NCBI GenBank assembly: GCA_965200095.1
Contig: OZ241350.1
Span: 1,612,001 to 1,676,000 of the forward strand
Direction: 5' to 3'
Length of the DNA stretch: 64,000 bases
Source: JANQOH01 sp965200095
GTDB lineage: Bacteria > Pseudomonadota > Alphaproteobacteria > UBA7887
The notes beneath the pieces are model-generated. The model ran no database searches. It saw nothing but the letters and a program-made list of their open reading frames with translations, and was not told the DNA's origin. Numbering within the stretch: position 1 is the stretch's first letter; every line of letters starts with the position of its first letter. The position numbers and the translations under genes were made by a program. Shown here one piece after another: positions 24,901 through 38,994 of the stretch.

Positions 24901-26437
24901 CGGCGATATCCATGTTCTGGGCGGCGACCGGACGGTCGGGATCCGGCCGGGCGGCGTGGTGACGGGCAATGTGTATGCGCCGGACCGGGAGTCCGCCGGC
25001 GCGGTCGCGGTCCTGGTGGCGCAGAACGCGCGGGTGGCGGGCGTTGTGGAAGTGCCGCGCGCGGAAAACCTGGGGTTGAACGGCGCGGTGGGGAAGGTGA
25101 GCGCCCAGCGCGGCGGCGTGTTGACGATCGGCCCCGACGGGCGCGTGACCGGGATCGCCGCGGACGGCGGGATTCCGGAGGTCAGCGCCGGGACGGGCGA
25201 CCTGACGGTGGTGATCCAGCTGGCCCCCGGCGAGACGAAAGTCGCCGCCCTGCGCCGCGCGCCGCGCCGCGTCGACGCCGCGAGCGGGACCGAGAGGGTG
25301 TTGTTCCGAATGCCGGACCCGGACGATCGGCAGGAGGGCAATCTGCAGGAGATCGGCACGTTCGAGTCGGGGCGTTCGACTCCGTCGGGGCCCTTCGACG
25401 TGGGTCTGGCGGTGGACGGGTCCGCCGTCCTGGTGGATTACAGGCCTGCGCCGCGCGGGCGGGTCTACGAGGCGCTGCCGTCGGTGCTGCTGGGTCTGCG
25501 CGAACTGTCCGGGTTCGGCGCATGGATGGAGGCGCCGCGCCTGTCGGACGGCATGGGGGCGCGCACGCAGACGGCGTCGCTCGGGGACGCGCCGACGCCG
25601 CGCCTGTGGAACGGCATGTGGGCGCGCACGCAGGCGTGGGGCGGCGCGCGCGACGCGAAGCGGTCGAAGTGGTCGACATCGGGAGAGATAACCCCGACAT
25701 CGGGCGGGATATCCCTGAAGTATCGCGGGTGGGGCCTGGAGGCGGGGTGGACGTTCCCGCTCGACGACACGGCCGATATGAGCGTTTCGGCGCATCGTCG
25801 CCAGGTTGCGGCCGATGTGTCCGGGGACGACGGCGACATCGATGTCGTGGGCAACGGCGTCGCGGCGTCGCTGACGGTGGACCTCGCCGACAGCGTGGCC
25901 GATGGCGTGTATGCGGGCGGTCGGGCGTCGGCGACGAGTTACAGCGCGCGCCTGAGTTCGGGGCCGCGCGGTTCGTTGCAGCGCGACGCCGACGGCGTCG
26001 GCGCTACGGTGAGCCTGGAGGCGGGGCGTCGCATGGCCTGGGGCGAGGGCGCGCTGGGCGAGGTGACTCTGACGCCGCGCGCGGGGGTCCGGTATTCGCA
26101 GGTGGACATGGACGCCTTCACCGACAGCGTGGGCGCCCGCGTGTCGCTGAGGGAGGCCGTCGCCAAAACCGTCCGCGCGGGCCTGCGGGCGGAGACTGCG
26201 AACCGCCCGGCGAGCGCCGTGCTGTTCGGTTCGGTCGATGTGGAGCACGAGTTTGCGCCGGAGACCCGCGTGCGGGTTTCGGGGACGGACCTGGAGTCGG
26301 AGGCGGAGGCGACGCGGGTCCGTGTGGAGCTCGGCGGCGCGGTCGGGTGGGGCCCGCTGGCCTTGCAGGCGGCGGCGCGCTATGCGTCGGGCGCCGACGA
26401 CTATGGCGGCGGCGTATCGCTGAGGCTGCGCTTCTGA
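21938..26437 (+). CDS. Autotransporter (type Va) with beta-helical passenger
   Basis: 1499-residue surface or secreted protein. Residues 1-38 form a signal peptide (hydrophobic stretch VAVALGAVLALSLGVG, cleavage near ARA-QA). The passenger, about 40-1220, is Gly/Val/Thr-rich with short beta-strand repeats such as LTVTVGPTGRVI, VTGDIRV and LTVAGRVTGDL, typical of a right-handed beta-helix. Two tandem duplications are visible: a 75-residue period near residues 535-640 and an 85-residue period near 750-920 (GRLLYSNGGKVTIAATGALTG in both). The last about 275 residues, from WNGMWARTQAWGG, form the autotransporter beta-barrel ending in the outer-membrane signature LRLRF with terminal Phe. No protease or lipase active site was recognised, so an adhesin-like role is the default. 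Preceded by its own promoter and by the DUF1640-like array; followed by a large repeat array. Confidence 0.9.
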   Translation: MTFTTECTPFHRQTAPGGVAVALGAVLALSLGVGEARAQAAVCTPTQTVSGAPDADGRYTTTLTCANTAAAPTAADYRHLHYNQEVYSETHSNVQHTNPADRDTSLANNAANNNLAFTVESGVVFTADGGADVRLVPRDGAIVLWGGGSKTVRIKRGATINLNRVMDHRTTNYPHSFRDILDNFGGIYAESKTMTGGDVAVLHEGKINVDIRTISAFGGYQGNRGSAITAVIRDYGNSEKRTARVAADVRVDLASTGVIEQSAGSHGLGGIYAANHAEEGDVVVNLAKGSRIDLSVGGNPAVLVDIGTTNYQSGLPAGRLIVNAAGTIKNRVPNTLTLSADRGLGIRSWNVGTGETRIESSGTIETVQASGIAARSTRRENKQRDDPATSRIEGNLIDVTSGQIVTRAGTAVGAVSDGPSVWTVRVAEGAIVRSEFDGGPGAIPQATLGHNGGGRIYPGNIRSFRQIDANNDGNVGNAGDLLEPFVNAIAIGRSACDECVPPRGVVDRVIVDGTVQTVGSRHGDAVIVFARGFAAVTVGPTGRVISDSGSAIASGDPGQDAATTGDLSVTVARGGQVTGDIRVVNDRDLDATVAGTVTGEIRTMGAGKLTVTVGPTGRVIPDSGIAIASGQTPAALQKATKGGLSVTVARGGQVTGDVRVLDDGDLDATVSGTVDGDLRTVGDGHLNATVSGTVTGEIRTMGAGNLTVTVAEGGRLAASALHTAGGDLNLTVAGRVTGDLRPPRYGALTLSVLEGGVVGGTVRDPRGPLTVAGHIGRLLYSNGGKVTIAATGALTGVEANGATEALRSDAGALDVTVAGRVAGDLRPPTGGTLKLSVARGGVVEGTVHDPEGPLTVAGSIGRLLYSNGGEVTIAATGALTGVEANGVTEALRSENGVLRMTVAGRVTGDIFGLGDGEHDVTVRRGGTVTGAIRLAASTAWVDGAAGAVFLDRGGEVTVGRGGRITGVDGVGIHSAAGDFTGTVEGMVVGDIHVLGGDRTVGIRPGGVVTGNVYAPDRESAGAVAVLVAQNARVAGVVEVPRAENLGLNGAVGKVSAQRGGVLTIGPDGRVTGIAADGGIPEVSAGTGDLTVVIQLAPGETKVAALRRAPRRVDAASGTERVLFRMPDPDDRQEGNLQEIGTFESGRSTPSGPFDVGLAVDGSAVLVDYRPAPRGRVYEALPSVLLGLRELSGFGAWMEAPRLSDGMGARTQTASLGDAPTPRLWNGMWARTQAWGGARDAKRSKWSTSGEITPTSGGISLKYRGWGLEAGWTFPLDDTADMSVSAHRRQVAADVSGDDGDIDVVGNGVAASLTVDLADSVADGVYAGGRASATSYSARLSSGPRGSLQRDADGVGATVSLEAGRRMAWGEGALGEVTLTPRAGVRYSQVDMDAFTDSVGARVSLREAVAKTVRAGLRAETANRPASAVLFGSVDVEHEFAPETRVRVSGTDLESEAEATRVRVELGGAVGWGPLALQAAARYASGADDYGGGVSLRLRF

Positions 26438-26514
26438 GCGGACGGCGGGGGCGCGTTCCGGCGGCCCGGGGGCATTGCCGCAAATAGGAAGCCGGCGAAT
26501 ACCTGGATCGGGCC

Positions 26515-29500
26515 GTTCCGGATTCCCGCGAAAGAGCGCGCGAAGAAATCGGGAGACGCTACTACTCTTCGTCATTCCCGCGAAAGCGGGAATCTGTTTG
26601 CGGCGTTTCCGCAAGAAAAACCGGGCCGATACTGCGGGCGCCGCGTCGGGATTCCCGCTTTCGCGGGAATGACGAAGAGTAGTAGCGTCTCCCGATTTCT
26701 TCGCGCGCTCTTTCGCGGGAATGGCGAAGTATTATCAGCGAGTTATTGTGTTGCCGCGCCGAACCCTTCGGCGCTCCTGCCGTCATAGTGAGAGCTATCC
26801 ATTACGAACACTCGTCATTCCCGCGAAAGCGGGAATCTCTTTGCGGTGTTTCCGTAGTAAAAACGGGCGGATGTTGCGGGCGGCCGCGTCCGGATTCCCG
26901 CTTTCGCGGGAATGACGAAGTATTATTCGGTGGGTATTGTCCTTTTACGATGCCGGCACTTCGGCGGTCCGGCTCTCACCATGACGGGCGGAGCGCCGAG
27001 TAATTCGGCGGCGCAAAAGACAATAACCGGACAATAACGCTCGTCATTCCCGCGAAAGCGGGAATCTGTTTGCGGCGTTTCCGCAAGAAAGACCGGGCGA
27101 ATGTTGCGGACGGCCGCGTCCGGATTCCCGCTTTCGCGGGAATGACGAAGGGTAGTAGCGTCTCCCGATTTCTTCACGCGCTCTTTCGCGAGAATGATGG
27201 AGTATTATCAGCGAATTATTGTGTTTTGCCGCGCCGAACCCTTCGGCGCTCCTGCCGTCATAGTGAGAGGTATCCATTACGAACACTCGTCATTCCCGCG
27301 AAAGCGGGAATCTCTTTGCGGCGTTTCCGTAGTAAAAACGGGCGGATGTTGCGGACGGCCGCGTCCGGATTCCCGCTTTCGCGGGAATGACGAAAAGTAG
27401 TAGCGTCTCCCGACTTCTTCGCGCGCTCTTTCGCGGGAATGACGAAAAGTAGTAGCGTCTCCCGGTTTCTTCGCGCGCTCTTTCGCGAGAATTATGGAGT
27501 ATTATCAGCGAGTTATTGTGTTGCCGCGCCGAACCCTTCGGCGCTCCTGCCGTCGTAGTGAGAACTATCCATTACGAACACTCGTCATTCCCGCGAAAGC
27601 GGGAATCTCTTTGCGGCGTTTCCGTAGTAAAAACGGGCGAATGTTGCGGACGGCCGCGTCCGGATTCCCGCTTTCGCGGGAATGACGAAAAGCAGTAGCG
27701 TCTCCCGATTTCTTCACGCGCTCTTTCGCGGGAATGACGAAGTATTATCAGCGAGTTATTGTGTTTTGCCGCGCCGAACCCTTCGGTGCTCCTGCCGTCA
27801 TAGTGAGAGCTATCCATTACGAACGCTCGTCATTCCCGCGAAAGCGGGAATCTGTTTGCGGCGTTCCCGTAGTAAAAACGGGCGAATGTTGTGGACGGCC
27901 GCGTCCGGATTCCCGCTTTCGCGGGAATGACGAAGAGTAGTAGCGTCTCCCGATTTCTTCGCGCGCTCTTTCGCGGGAATGACGAAGTATTATCAGCGAA
28001 TTATTGTGTTGCCGCGCCGAACCCTTCGGCGCTCCTGCCGTCATAGTGAGAGCTATCCATTACGAACACTCGTCATTCCCGCGAAAGCGGGAATCTCTTT
28101 GCGGCGTTTCCGCAAGAAAAACCGGGCCGATATTGCGGGGGCCGCGTCCGGATTCCCGCTTTCGCGGGAATGACGAAGAATAGTAGCGTCTCCCGATTTC
28201 TTCGCGCGCTCTTTCGCGGGAATGATGGAGTATTATCAGCGAGTTATTGTGTTTTGCCGCGCCGAACCCTTCGGCGCTCCTGCCGTCATAGTGAGAGGTA
28301 TCCATTACGAACACTCGTCATTCCCGCGAAAGCGGGAATCTCTTTGCGGCGTTTCCGCAAGAAAAACCGGGCCGATATTGCGGGGGCCGCGTCCGGATTC
28401 CCGCTTTCGCGGGAATGACGAAAAGTAGTAGCGTCTCCCGACTTCTTCGCGCGCTCTTTCGCGGGAATGACGAGTATTATTCGGTGGGTATTGTCCTTTT
28501 GCAATGCCGGCACTTCGGCGGTCCGGCTCTCACCATGACGGTCGGAGCGCCGAGTAATTCGGCGGCGCAAAAGACAATAACCGGACAATAACGCTCGTCA
28601 TTCCCGCGAAAGCGGGAATCTGTTTGCGGCGTTTCCGCAAGAAAAACCGGGCCGGTATTGCGGACGGCCGCGTCGGGATTCCCGCTTTCGCGGGAATGAC
28701 GAAAAGTAGTAGCGTCTCCCGATTTCTTCGCACGCTCTTTCGTGAGAATGATGGAGTATTATCAGCGAATTATTGTGTTTTGCCGCGCCGAACCCTTCGG
28801 CGCTCCTGCCGTCATAGTGAGAGCTATCCATTACGAACACTCGTCATTCCCGCGAAAGCGGGAATCTGTTTGCGGCGTTTCCGTAAGGAAAACCGGGCCG
28901 GTATTGCGGACGGCCGCGTCGGGATTCCCGCTTTCGCGGGAATGACGAAAAGTAGTAGCGTCTCCCGATTTCTTCGCGCGCTCTTTCGTGAGAATGATGG
29001 AGTATTATCAGCGAATTATTGTGTTTTGCCGCGCCGAACCCTTCGGCGCTCCTGCCGTCATAGTGAGAGCTATCCATTACGAACACTCGTCATTCCCGCG
29101 AAAGCGGGAATCTCTTTGCGGCGTTTCCGTAGTAAAAACGGGCGGATGTTGCGGACGGCCGCGTCGGGATTCCCGCTTTCGCGGGAATGACGAAAAGTAG
29201 TAGCGTCTCCCGATTTCTTCGCGCGCTCTTTCGCGAGAATGATGGAGTATTATCAGCGAGTTATTGTGTTTTGCCGCGCCGAACCCTTCGGCGTTCCTGC
29301 CGTCATAGTGAGAGCTATCCATTACGAACACTCGTCATTCCCGCGAAAGCGGGAATCTCTTTGCGGCGTTTCCGTAGAAAAAATGGGCGAATGTTGCGGA
29401 CGGCCGCGTCCGGATTCCCGCTTTCGCGGGAATGACGAAGAGTAGTAGCGTCTCCCGATTTCTTCGCACGCTCTTTCGCGGGAATGACGAAGAATAGTAG

Positions 29501-29664
29501 CGTCTCCCGATTTCTTCGCACGCTCTTTCGCGGGAATGACGAGGAGTAGTAGCGTCTCTCGATTTCTTCATGCGCTCTTTCGTGGGAATGGCGAAGTATT
29601 GTATTGGCGTATTTCATAGCGCCGAACCCTTCGGCGCTCCGACTGTCATGGTGAGGGGCGGGGC
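26515..29664. repeat. 3 kb tandem array of REP/BIME-like units, period about 245 bp
   Basis: About eleven successive units whose left palindrome starts near 26812, 27041, 27287, 27582, 27827, 28070, 28315, 28595, 28841, 29087 and 29332. Each unit has the palindrome pair attcccgcgaaagcgggaat in opposite orientations around a central block (tctttgcggcgtttccg...gcggccgcgtc), then agtagtagcgtctcccgatttcttc, a third half-palindrome, and the cgccgaacccttcggcg hairpin with ccgtcatagtgagagctatcc. Two units (near 27041 and 28595) carry the alternative aagacaataaccggacaataacg flank. The array fills the whole gap between the convergent autotransporter and IalB-like genes. All open frames in it translate repeats. 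Confidence 0.9.
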
Positions 29665-30237
29665 CTAGCGGGCGGCTTCGGCGACAAGTCGCGCCCAGGC
29701 GGCGCTGAAGCCGTTCAGCGAGCCTTCGACACGGAACGGATCGCCCCCCGCCGCCGGCTCCGCCTCGATGTTCAGCACCACGCCGGCGCGAAACGACCAC
29801 AGGGTTTCCGGCGTCAGCTGCGCTTGCGCGATGCAGCCGTCCGGCAGACAGAAGAGAAAGGCCAGCGTCGTCCCCTCCGCCTCGTCGGCGGAAAGGCGAA
29901 GGCCCGGCGCGACGCGCAACCCGAACGGCGTCGCCGCCGTCGCCACGACGGTCCGGTCCTCGCCGGCGACCGGAATCAGAGTCACCGTCAACAGGGGGCT
30001 GTCCTGTCCGGTGTCGGGGTCGCGCCATACGAAGCGTTGTTCCATCGCGCAGCGCCGTGCGCCGTCGCCGGCCTCGCCGTCTTCGGCGGCGGCGCCCTCG
30101 GCGCAGCGCACCGTCCAGGCGCCGTGGGTTTCGGAAAAGGCGCTCGGCGCGGTCGCGTCCTGCGCCGCGGCCGCGCCGGCCAGCGCCGCGAACGCCAGCG
30201 GCGCGGCCCGCCGGGCGAATCCGGGGTCGAACCGCAT
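29665..30237 (-). CDS. Invasion-associated locus B (IalB) family periplasmic protein
   Basis: 190 residues from ATG 30237. N-terminal signal peptide (RRAAPLAFAALAGAAAAQDA, cleavage near AAA-QD). The mature part has HGAWTVRCAEG, RRCAMEQRFVWRD and the Cys pair FLFCLPDGCIAQAQL, the arrangement typical of IalB-family proteins, with four Cys likely forming disulfides. The family is widespread in alphaproteobacteria, and despite the name is usually a periplasmic protein of unknown function outside Bartonella. It starts 7 nt after the oxoprolinase stop and its own stop codon adjoins the repeat array. The frame is open upstream into the oxoprolinase region but those residues are not family-like. Confidence 0.83.
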   Translation of the reverse strand: MRFDPGFARRAAPLAFAALAGAAAAQDATAPSAFSETHGAWTVRCAEGAAAEDGEAGDGARRCAMEQRFVWRDPDTGQDSPLLTVTLIPVAGEDRTVVATAATPFGLRVAPGLRLSADEAEGTTLAFLFCLPDGCIAQAQLTPETLWSFRAGVVLNIEAEPAAGGDPFRVEGSLNGFSAAWARLVAEAAR

Positions 30238-30244
30238 CGCGCGC

Positions 30245-33838
<3,594 letters not shown>

Positions 33839-33843
33839 GGCGC

Positions 33844-34734
33844 TCACGCTCCCTCGCCGACGAAGCGGAAACGCCAGGCGTCGCCGTGACGCACGACGCG
33901 GCCGAAGGACGGCGCCGGGAAATGCGCCGGCGCGACCAGCTCGCCGCTTTCGCAGCGGTCCTCGAGGAAGCGTCGGCGGGTGGCGCGCGACAGGGCCTTG
34001 TCGAAACAGGCCGACGACGACCAGTCGGGCCGGACGCATTGCAACACGGTGTGCATGAGGTCGCCGCACAGCACGGCGCGCAGGCCGCGCGATTCCAGGC
34101 GCAGGCCGACATGGCCGGGCGTGTGTCCCGGCAAGGGTTCGAGGCGGACTCCGTCGTCGAGCGCATGGTCGCTCCCGACGAGCTCGTGCAGCCCCGCCTC
34201 GACGACCGGGAGGACGCTGTCGGCGAACGCGCCGTCGTCGTATTTGCGCGGGTCCTTCGCCGTCTTGCCGCGCCAGAACTCGTATTCGTCGCGCGCGAAG
34301 AGGTAGCGGGCGTTCGGGAAAGCGGGGACCCAGCGTCCGTCGGCGAGCCGCGTGTTCCAGCCCACATGGTCGAGGTGGAGATGGGTGCAGAGGACGATAT
34401 CGATGTCCTCCGGCGCGCACCCGGCGGCGCGGAGGCCCGTGAGCCAGGCGTCGTCGCGGCGCATGTTCCAGCCTGCGCCGACGCTTCGCCGCTTGTCGTT
34501 GCCGACGCAGGTATCGACCAGGATTGCGAGGCGCGGCGTGCGCACGAGGTAGCTCTGGACGACCATGTTGAGCCATCCCGTGGCGGGGTCGATGAAGCGC
34601 GGTTCGAGCCAGGCGCGATGGGCGGCGAGCGCCTCCGCCGTGCAGTCGGGGTAGAAGCGGAAGGGGTCGAACTGCGGTCCGTCGAGCTCGACGATCCGGT
34701 CGATGGCGATGTCGCCGAGGGCGAGCGCGGTCAC
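33844..34734 (-). CDS. MBL-fold metallohydrolase
   Basis: 296-residue metallo-beta-lactamase-fold hydrolase. The metal-binding motif THLHLDHVGWN is near residue 118, followed by VEAG..., PLPGHTPGHVGLRLE with a metal His, CGDLMHTV, and VAPAHFPAPSFG. The organisation resembles lactonase-like MBL proteins, but no quorum-sensing partner is present, so substrate is open. The GTG at 34734 is preferred because GAGG lies 6 nt before it and the product then starts VTALALGDIAID; a TTG at 34806 would add a non-conserved basic tail. It is the first gene of a three-gene operon with 5-oxoprolinase (5-nt gap) and the IalB-like gene, and is divergent from groES. Confidence 0.8.
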   Translation of the reverse strand: MTALALGDIAIDRIVELDGPQFDPFRFYPDCTAEALAAHRAWLEPRFIDPATGWLNMVVQSYLVRTPRLAILVDTCVGNDKRRSVGAGWNMRRDDAWLTGLRAAGCAPEDIDIVLCTHLHLDHVGWNTRLADGRWVPAFPNARYLFARDEYEFWRGKTAKDPRKYDDGAFADSVLPVVEAGLHELVGSDHALDDGVRLEPLPGHTPGHVGLRLESRGLRAVLCGDLMHTVLQCVRPDWSSSACFDKALSRATRRRFLEDRCESGELVAPAHFPAPSFGRVVRHGDAWRFRFVGEGA

Positions 34735-34857
34735 GGGGAACCTCGCAATGTCGTCGCGGCGCGGGCGCGCCCGTGTCTTCCTGCCGGTTTGCGGCGGCGG
34801 AATCAACAGGGCGCGGCCCCTGTCGGGCGGGGCGGGGCAAAAATTTGCGCGCCTCCC

Positions 34858-34886
34858 TTGACAGGCCGGCGAGGGCGGCCCATATC
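34858..34886 (+). promoter_or_regulatory. groESL promoter
   Basis: A perfect -35 TTGACA (34858-34863), 17-nt spacer and CATATC (34881-34886) lie just upstream of the CIRCE operator, 85 nt before the groES start. It is the strongest sigma70-like promoter in the window. Confidence 0.75.
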
Positions 34887-34898
34887 GCGTTCACGTCC

Positions 34899-34925
34899 CT
34901 GGCACTCGCCGGCAGTGAGTGCCAG
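34899..34925 (+). promoter_or_regulatory. CIRCE operator (HrcA binding site)
   Basis: Inverted repeat CTGGCACTC - N9 - GAGTGCCAG, matching the CIRCE consensus TTAGCACTC-N9-GAGTGCTAA at the GCACTC/GAGTGC core with perfect self-complementarity. It overlaps the expected transcription start downstream of the -10 box. This is the known site where HrcA represses groESL until heat stress. hrcA itself is not in the window. Confidence 0.92.
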
Positions 34926-34970
34926 CAAGGGGCGATTATCGCAGAATCCAATGGAGAGGGGCAACCCGAG

Positions 34971-35276
34971 ATGAACTTTCGGCCCTTGCACGACCGCGTG
35001 CTGGTCCGCCGCGTCGAGGAGGACGAGCGGTCCGCCGGCGGCATCATCATTCCCGACACGGCGAAGGAGAAGCCGAGTCAGGGCGAGATCCTGGCGACCG
35101 GTCCCGGCGCGCGCGACGACAGCGGCGAACTGGTGGCGCTCGATGTGAAAACGGGCGACCGCATCCTGTTCGGCAAATGGTCGGGAACCGAGGTGACGCT
35201 CGACGGCGAAGAGCTGATCATCATGAAGGAAACCGACATCATGGGGGTGCTCGAGGGCGCCGCCGGCGGCAAGTAG
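34971..35276 (+). CDS. groES: Co-chaperonin GroES
   Basis: 101-residue lid subunit of the GroEL-GroES folding machine. Starts MNFRPLHDRVLVRR and keeps the mobile-loop region SAGGIIIPDTAKEKPSQG that docks on GroEL, then GDRILFGKWSGTEV and LIIMKETDIMGVL. Family length is 95-105. The ATG is chosen because GAGAGGGGCAACCCGAG places a Shine-Dalgarno-like run upstream; the frame extends further but only through the promoter. groEL follows after 28 nt. Regulation by HrcA through the CIRCE element is visible upstream. Confidence 0.97.
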   Translation: MNFRPLHDRVLVRRVEEDERSAGGIIIPDTAKEKPSQGEILATGPGARDDSGELVALDVKTGDRILFGKWSGTEVTLDGEELIIMKETDIMGVLEGAAGGK

Positions 35277-35304
35277 GCCGCCCGACCGAGGAGAGAAACG
35301 AGAC

Positions 35305-36951
<1,647 letters not shown>

Positions 36952-36986
36952 GCATCGCGCGAAGAACTCCCGACTCCCTCCCTCTC

Positions 36987-37021
36987 AGGGCTGCGCGCTC
37001 CGGCGCGCGGCCCTCTTTTTT
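36987..37021 (+). terminator. Intrinsic terminator of groESL
   Basis: A GC-rich hairpin (agggctgcgcgc / gcgcgcggccct with a tccg loop) is followed directly by ctttttt. It begins 36 nt after the groEL stop. Stem and T tract fit Rho-independent termination. Confidence 0.9.
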
Positions 37022-37029
37022 CCCGCTTC

Positions 37030-38180
37030 CGGCGGGCGAGCGCGCGAAGAAATCGCGCGCCTCTCATCGTGACGGACGGATCGCCGAGGCGCCGGCATTG
37101 TAAAGACAATGCCCATCGAATAATACCTCGTCATTCCGCGAAAGAGCGTGTGAAGAAATCGAACAGCCTTACAAACACTCGTCATTCCCGCGAAACAAAC
37201 ACTCGTCATTCCCGCGAAAGCGGGAATCTCTTTGCGGCGTTTCCGTAAGAAAAACCGCGCCGATATTGCGGACGGCCGCCTCCGGATTCCCGCTTTCGCG
37301 GGAATGACGAAGAGTATTCGCGGGAATGACGAAGAGTAGTAGCGTCTCTCGATTTCTTCACACGCTCTTTCGTGGGAATGACGAAGTGCTATTCGGTGGG
37401 TGTTGTCTTTTACAATGCCGTAATGACGAAGTATTATTATCGACTCATTGTGTTTTGCCGCGCCGACCCCCTTCGGCGCTTCGACCGTCATGGTGAGAGC
37501 CGCCCTTACAAACACTCGTCATTCCCGCGAAAGCGGGAATCCGGAGGCGGCCGAACGCCGCAAGCAGATTTCCGCTTTCGCGGGAATGACGAAGAGTAGT
37601 AGCGTCTTTCGATTTCTTCACACGCTCTTTCGTGGGAATGACGAAGTGCTATTCGGTGGGTATTGTCTTTTACAATGCCGTAATGACGAAGTATTATTAT
37701 CGACTCATTGTGTTTTGCCGCGCCGACCCCCTTCGGCGCTCCGACCGTCGTAGTGAGAGCCGCCCTTGCAAACACTCGTCATTCCCGCGAAAGCGGGAAT
37801 CCGGAGGCGGCCGTCCGCTATGCGGAAACGCCGCAAACAGATTCCCGCTTTCGCGGGAATGACGAGTGTTTGTATATCTGTCCGGTTTCTTCACACGCTC
37901 TTTCGCGGGAATGACGAAGCGCTATTCGGTGGTTATTGTCCTTTACAATGCCGTAGTGACGAAGTATTATTATCGAGTTATCGTGTTTTGCCGCGCCGAC
38001 CCCTTCGGCGCTTCGACCGTCATGGTGAGAGCCGCCCTTGCAAATACTCGTCATTCCCGCGAAAGCGGGAATCCGGAGGCGGCCGTCCGCTATGCGGAAA
38101 CGCCGCAAACAGATTCCCGCTTTCGCGGGAATGACGAGTGTTTGTATATCTGTCCGGTTTCTTCGCACGCTCGAGTGGAG
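37030..38180. repeat. REP/BIME-like repeat array, period about 263-272 bp
   Basis: Fills the gap between convergent groEL and enoyl-CoA hydratase. Full units begin near 37515, 37778 and 38050, with partial ones near 37130-37330. The units share the 20-nt palindrome pair but have a short central block (gaggcggccg..acgccgcaaacag) and a distinctive flank, tattcggtgggtattgtcttttacaatgccgtaatg (broken here by variation), then cgccgacccccttcggcg and ccgtcatggtgagagccgccc. No supportable gene; the open frames in both strands translate the repeat. Confidence 0.88.
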
Positions 38181-38186
38181 GAGCGC

Positions 38187-38960
38187 CTACCGGTTCCTGA
38201 AGTCGGGCGCGCGTTTTTCGACGAAGGCGGCCATCCCCTCCTTCCGGTCCTCCAGGGCGAAGGTCGAATAGAAGACACGGCGTTCGAACAGGACGCCTTC
38301 CGAAAGTCCGGCCTCCTGCGAGCGGTTCACTGCTTCCTTCGCCATGATCGCCGCCGGCAGCGACATCCCGGCGACAGTCGCCGCGACCTCCATCGCCGTA
38401 TCGAGAAGGGCGTCCGCCGCGACGATGCGGCTGACCAGGCCGGCGCGTTCGGCTTCGGCGGCGTCCATCGTGCGCCCGGTGAGGATCAGGTCCATCGCCT
38501 TCGCCTTGCCGACGGCGCGCGGCAGGCGCTGTGTGCCGCCCGAACCGGGAAAGGTCCCGAGTTTAATCTCCGGCTGACCGAATTTCGCCGTCTCCGCGGC
38601 GATCACGATGTCGCACATCATGGCGAGCTCGCAACCGCCGCCGAGCGCATAGCCGCCCACCGCGGCGACAACGGGCTTGCGGCAGCGCGCCACCCGGTCC
38701 CACGGTCCGATGAAGTCGCCGAAAAAGGCGTCCATATAGCTTTTGGGCTGCATTTCCTTGATGTCGGCGCCGGCGGCGAACGCGCGCTCACCCCCCGCGA
38801 TCACGGTCGCGCCGATCGCGTCGTCGGCCTCGAAGCCGTCCAGCGCGCGGTTGAGCTCGCCGATCAGCTCGCTGTTCAGCGCGTTCAGCGCCTTCGGCCG
38901 GTCGAGCGTGACGAGCCCGACCTTGTCGCGGGTCTCGACGCGGATCGTGCGGTATTCCAT
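38187..38960 (-). CDS. Enoyl-CoA hydratase/isomerase family protein
   Basis: 257-residue crotonase-fold enzyme that hydrates trans-2-enoyl-CoA in beta-oxidation. Starts MEYRTIRVETRDKVGLVTLDRPKALNALN. The CoA-binding/oxyanion region AFAAGADIKEM, VAAVGGYALGGGCELAMMCDIVIA and the catalytic stretch GQPEIKLGTFPGSGGTQRLPRAVGKAKA with two Glu (in GCEL and PEI) are intact. The C-terminus EGMAAFVEKRAPDFRNR is the typical short-chain enoyl-CoA hydratase ending. It lies between mutM (34 nt upstream) and the repeat array; its stop is next to the last repeat. Confidence 0.92.
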   Translation of the reverse strand: MEYRTIRVETRDKVGLVTLDRPKALNALNSELIGELNRALDGFEADDAIGATVIAGGERAFAAGADIKEMQPKSYMDAFFGDFIGPWDRVARCRKPVVAAVGGYALGGGCELAMMCDIVIAAETAKFGQPEIKLGTFPGSGGTQRLPRAVGKAKAMDLILTGRTMDAAEAERAGLVSRIVAADALLDTAMEVAATVAGMSLPAAIMAKEAVNRSQEAGLSEGVLFERRVFYSTFALEDRKEGMAAFVEKRAPDFRNR

Positions 38961-38994
38961 CTCATGCTCCTCATCGGGGGATGTCCTCTCTACA

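Noticed and set aside
23195..26614. An 1139-codon open frame antisense to the autotransporter
   Set aside because: His/Arg/Pro-rich shadow translation; the plus strand has signal peptide, repeats and barrel.
26515..29664. Possible CRISPR array
   Set aside because: The palindromes alternate in orientation, the spaces between them are themselves repeated, and no cas gene is present.
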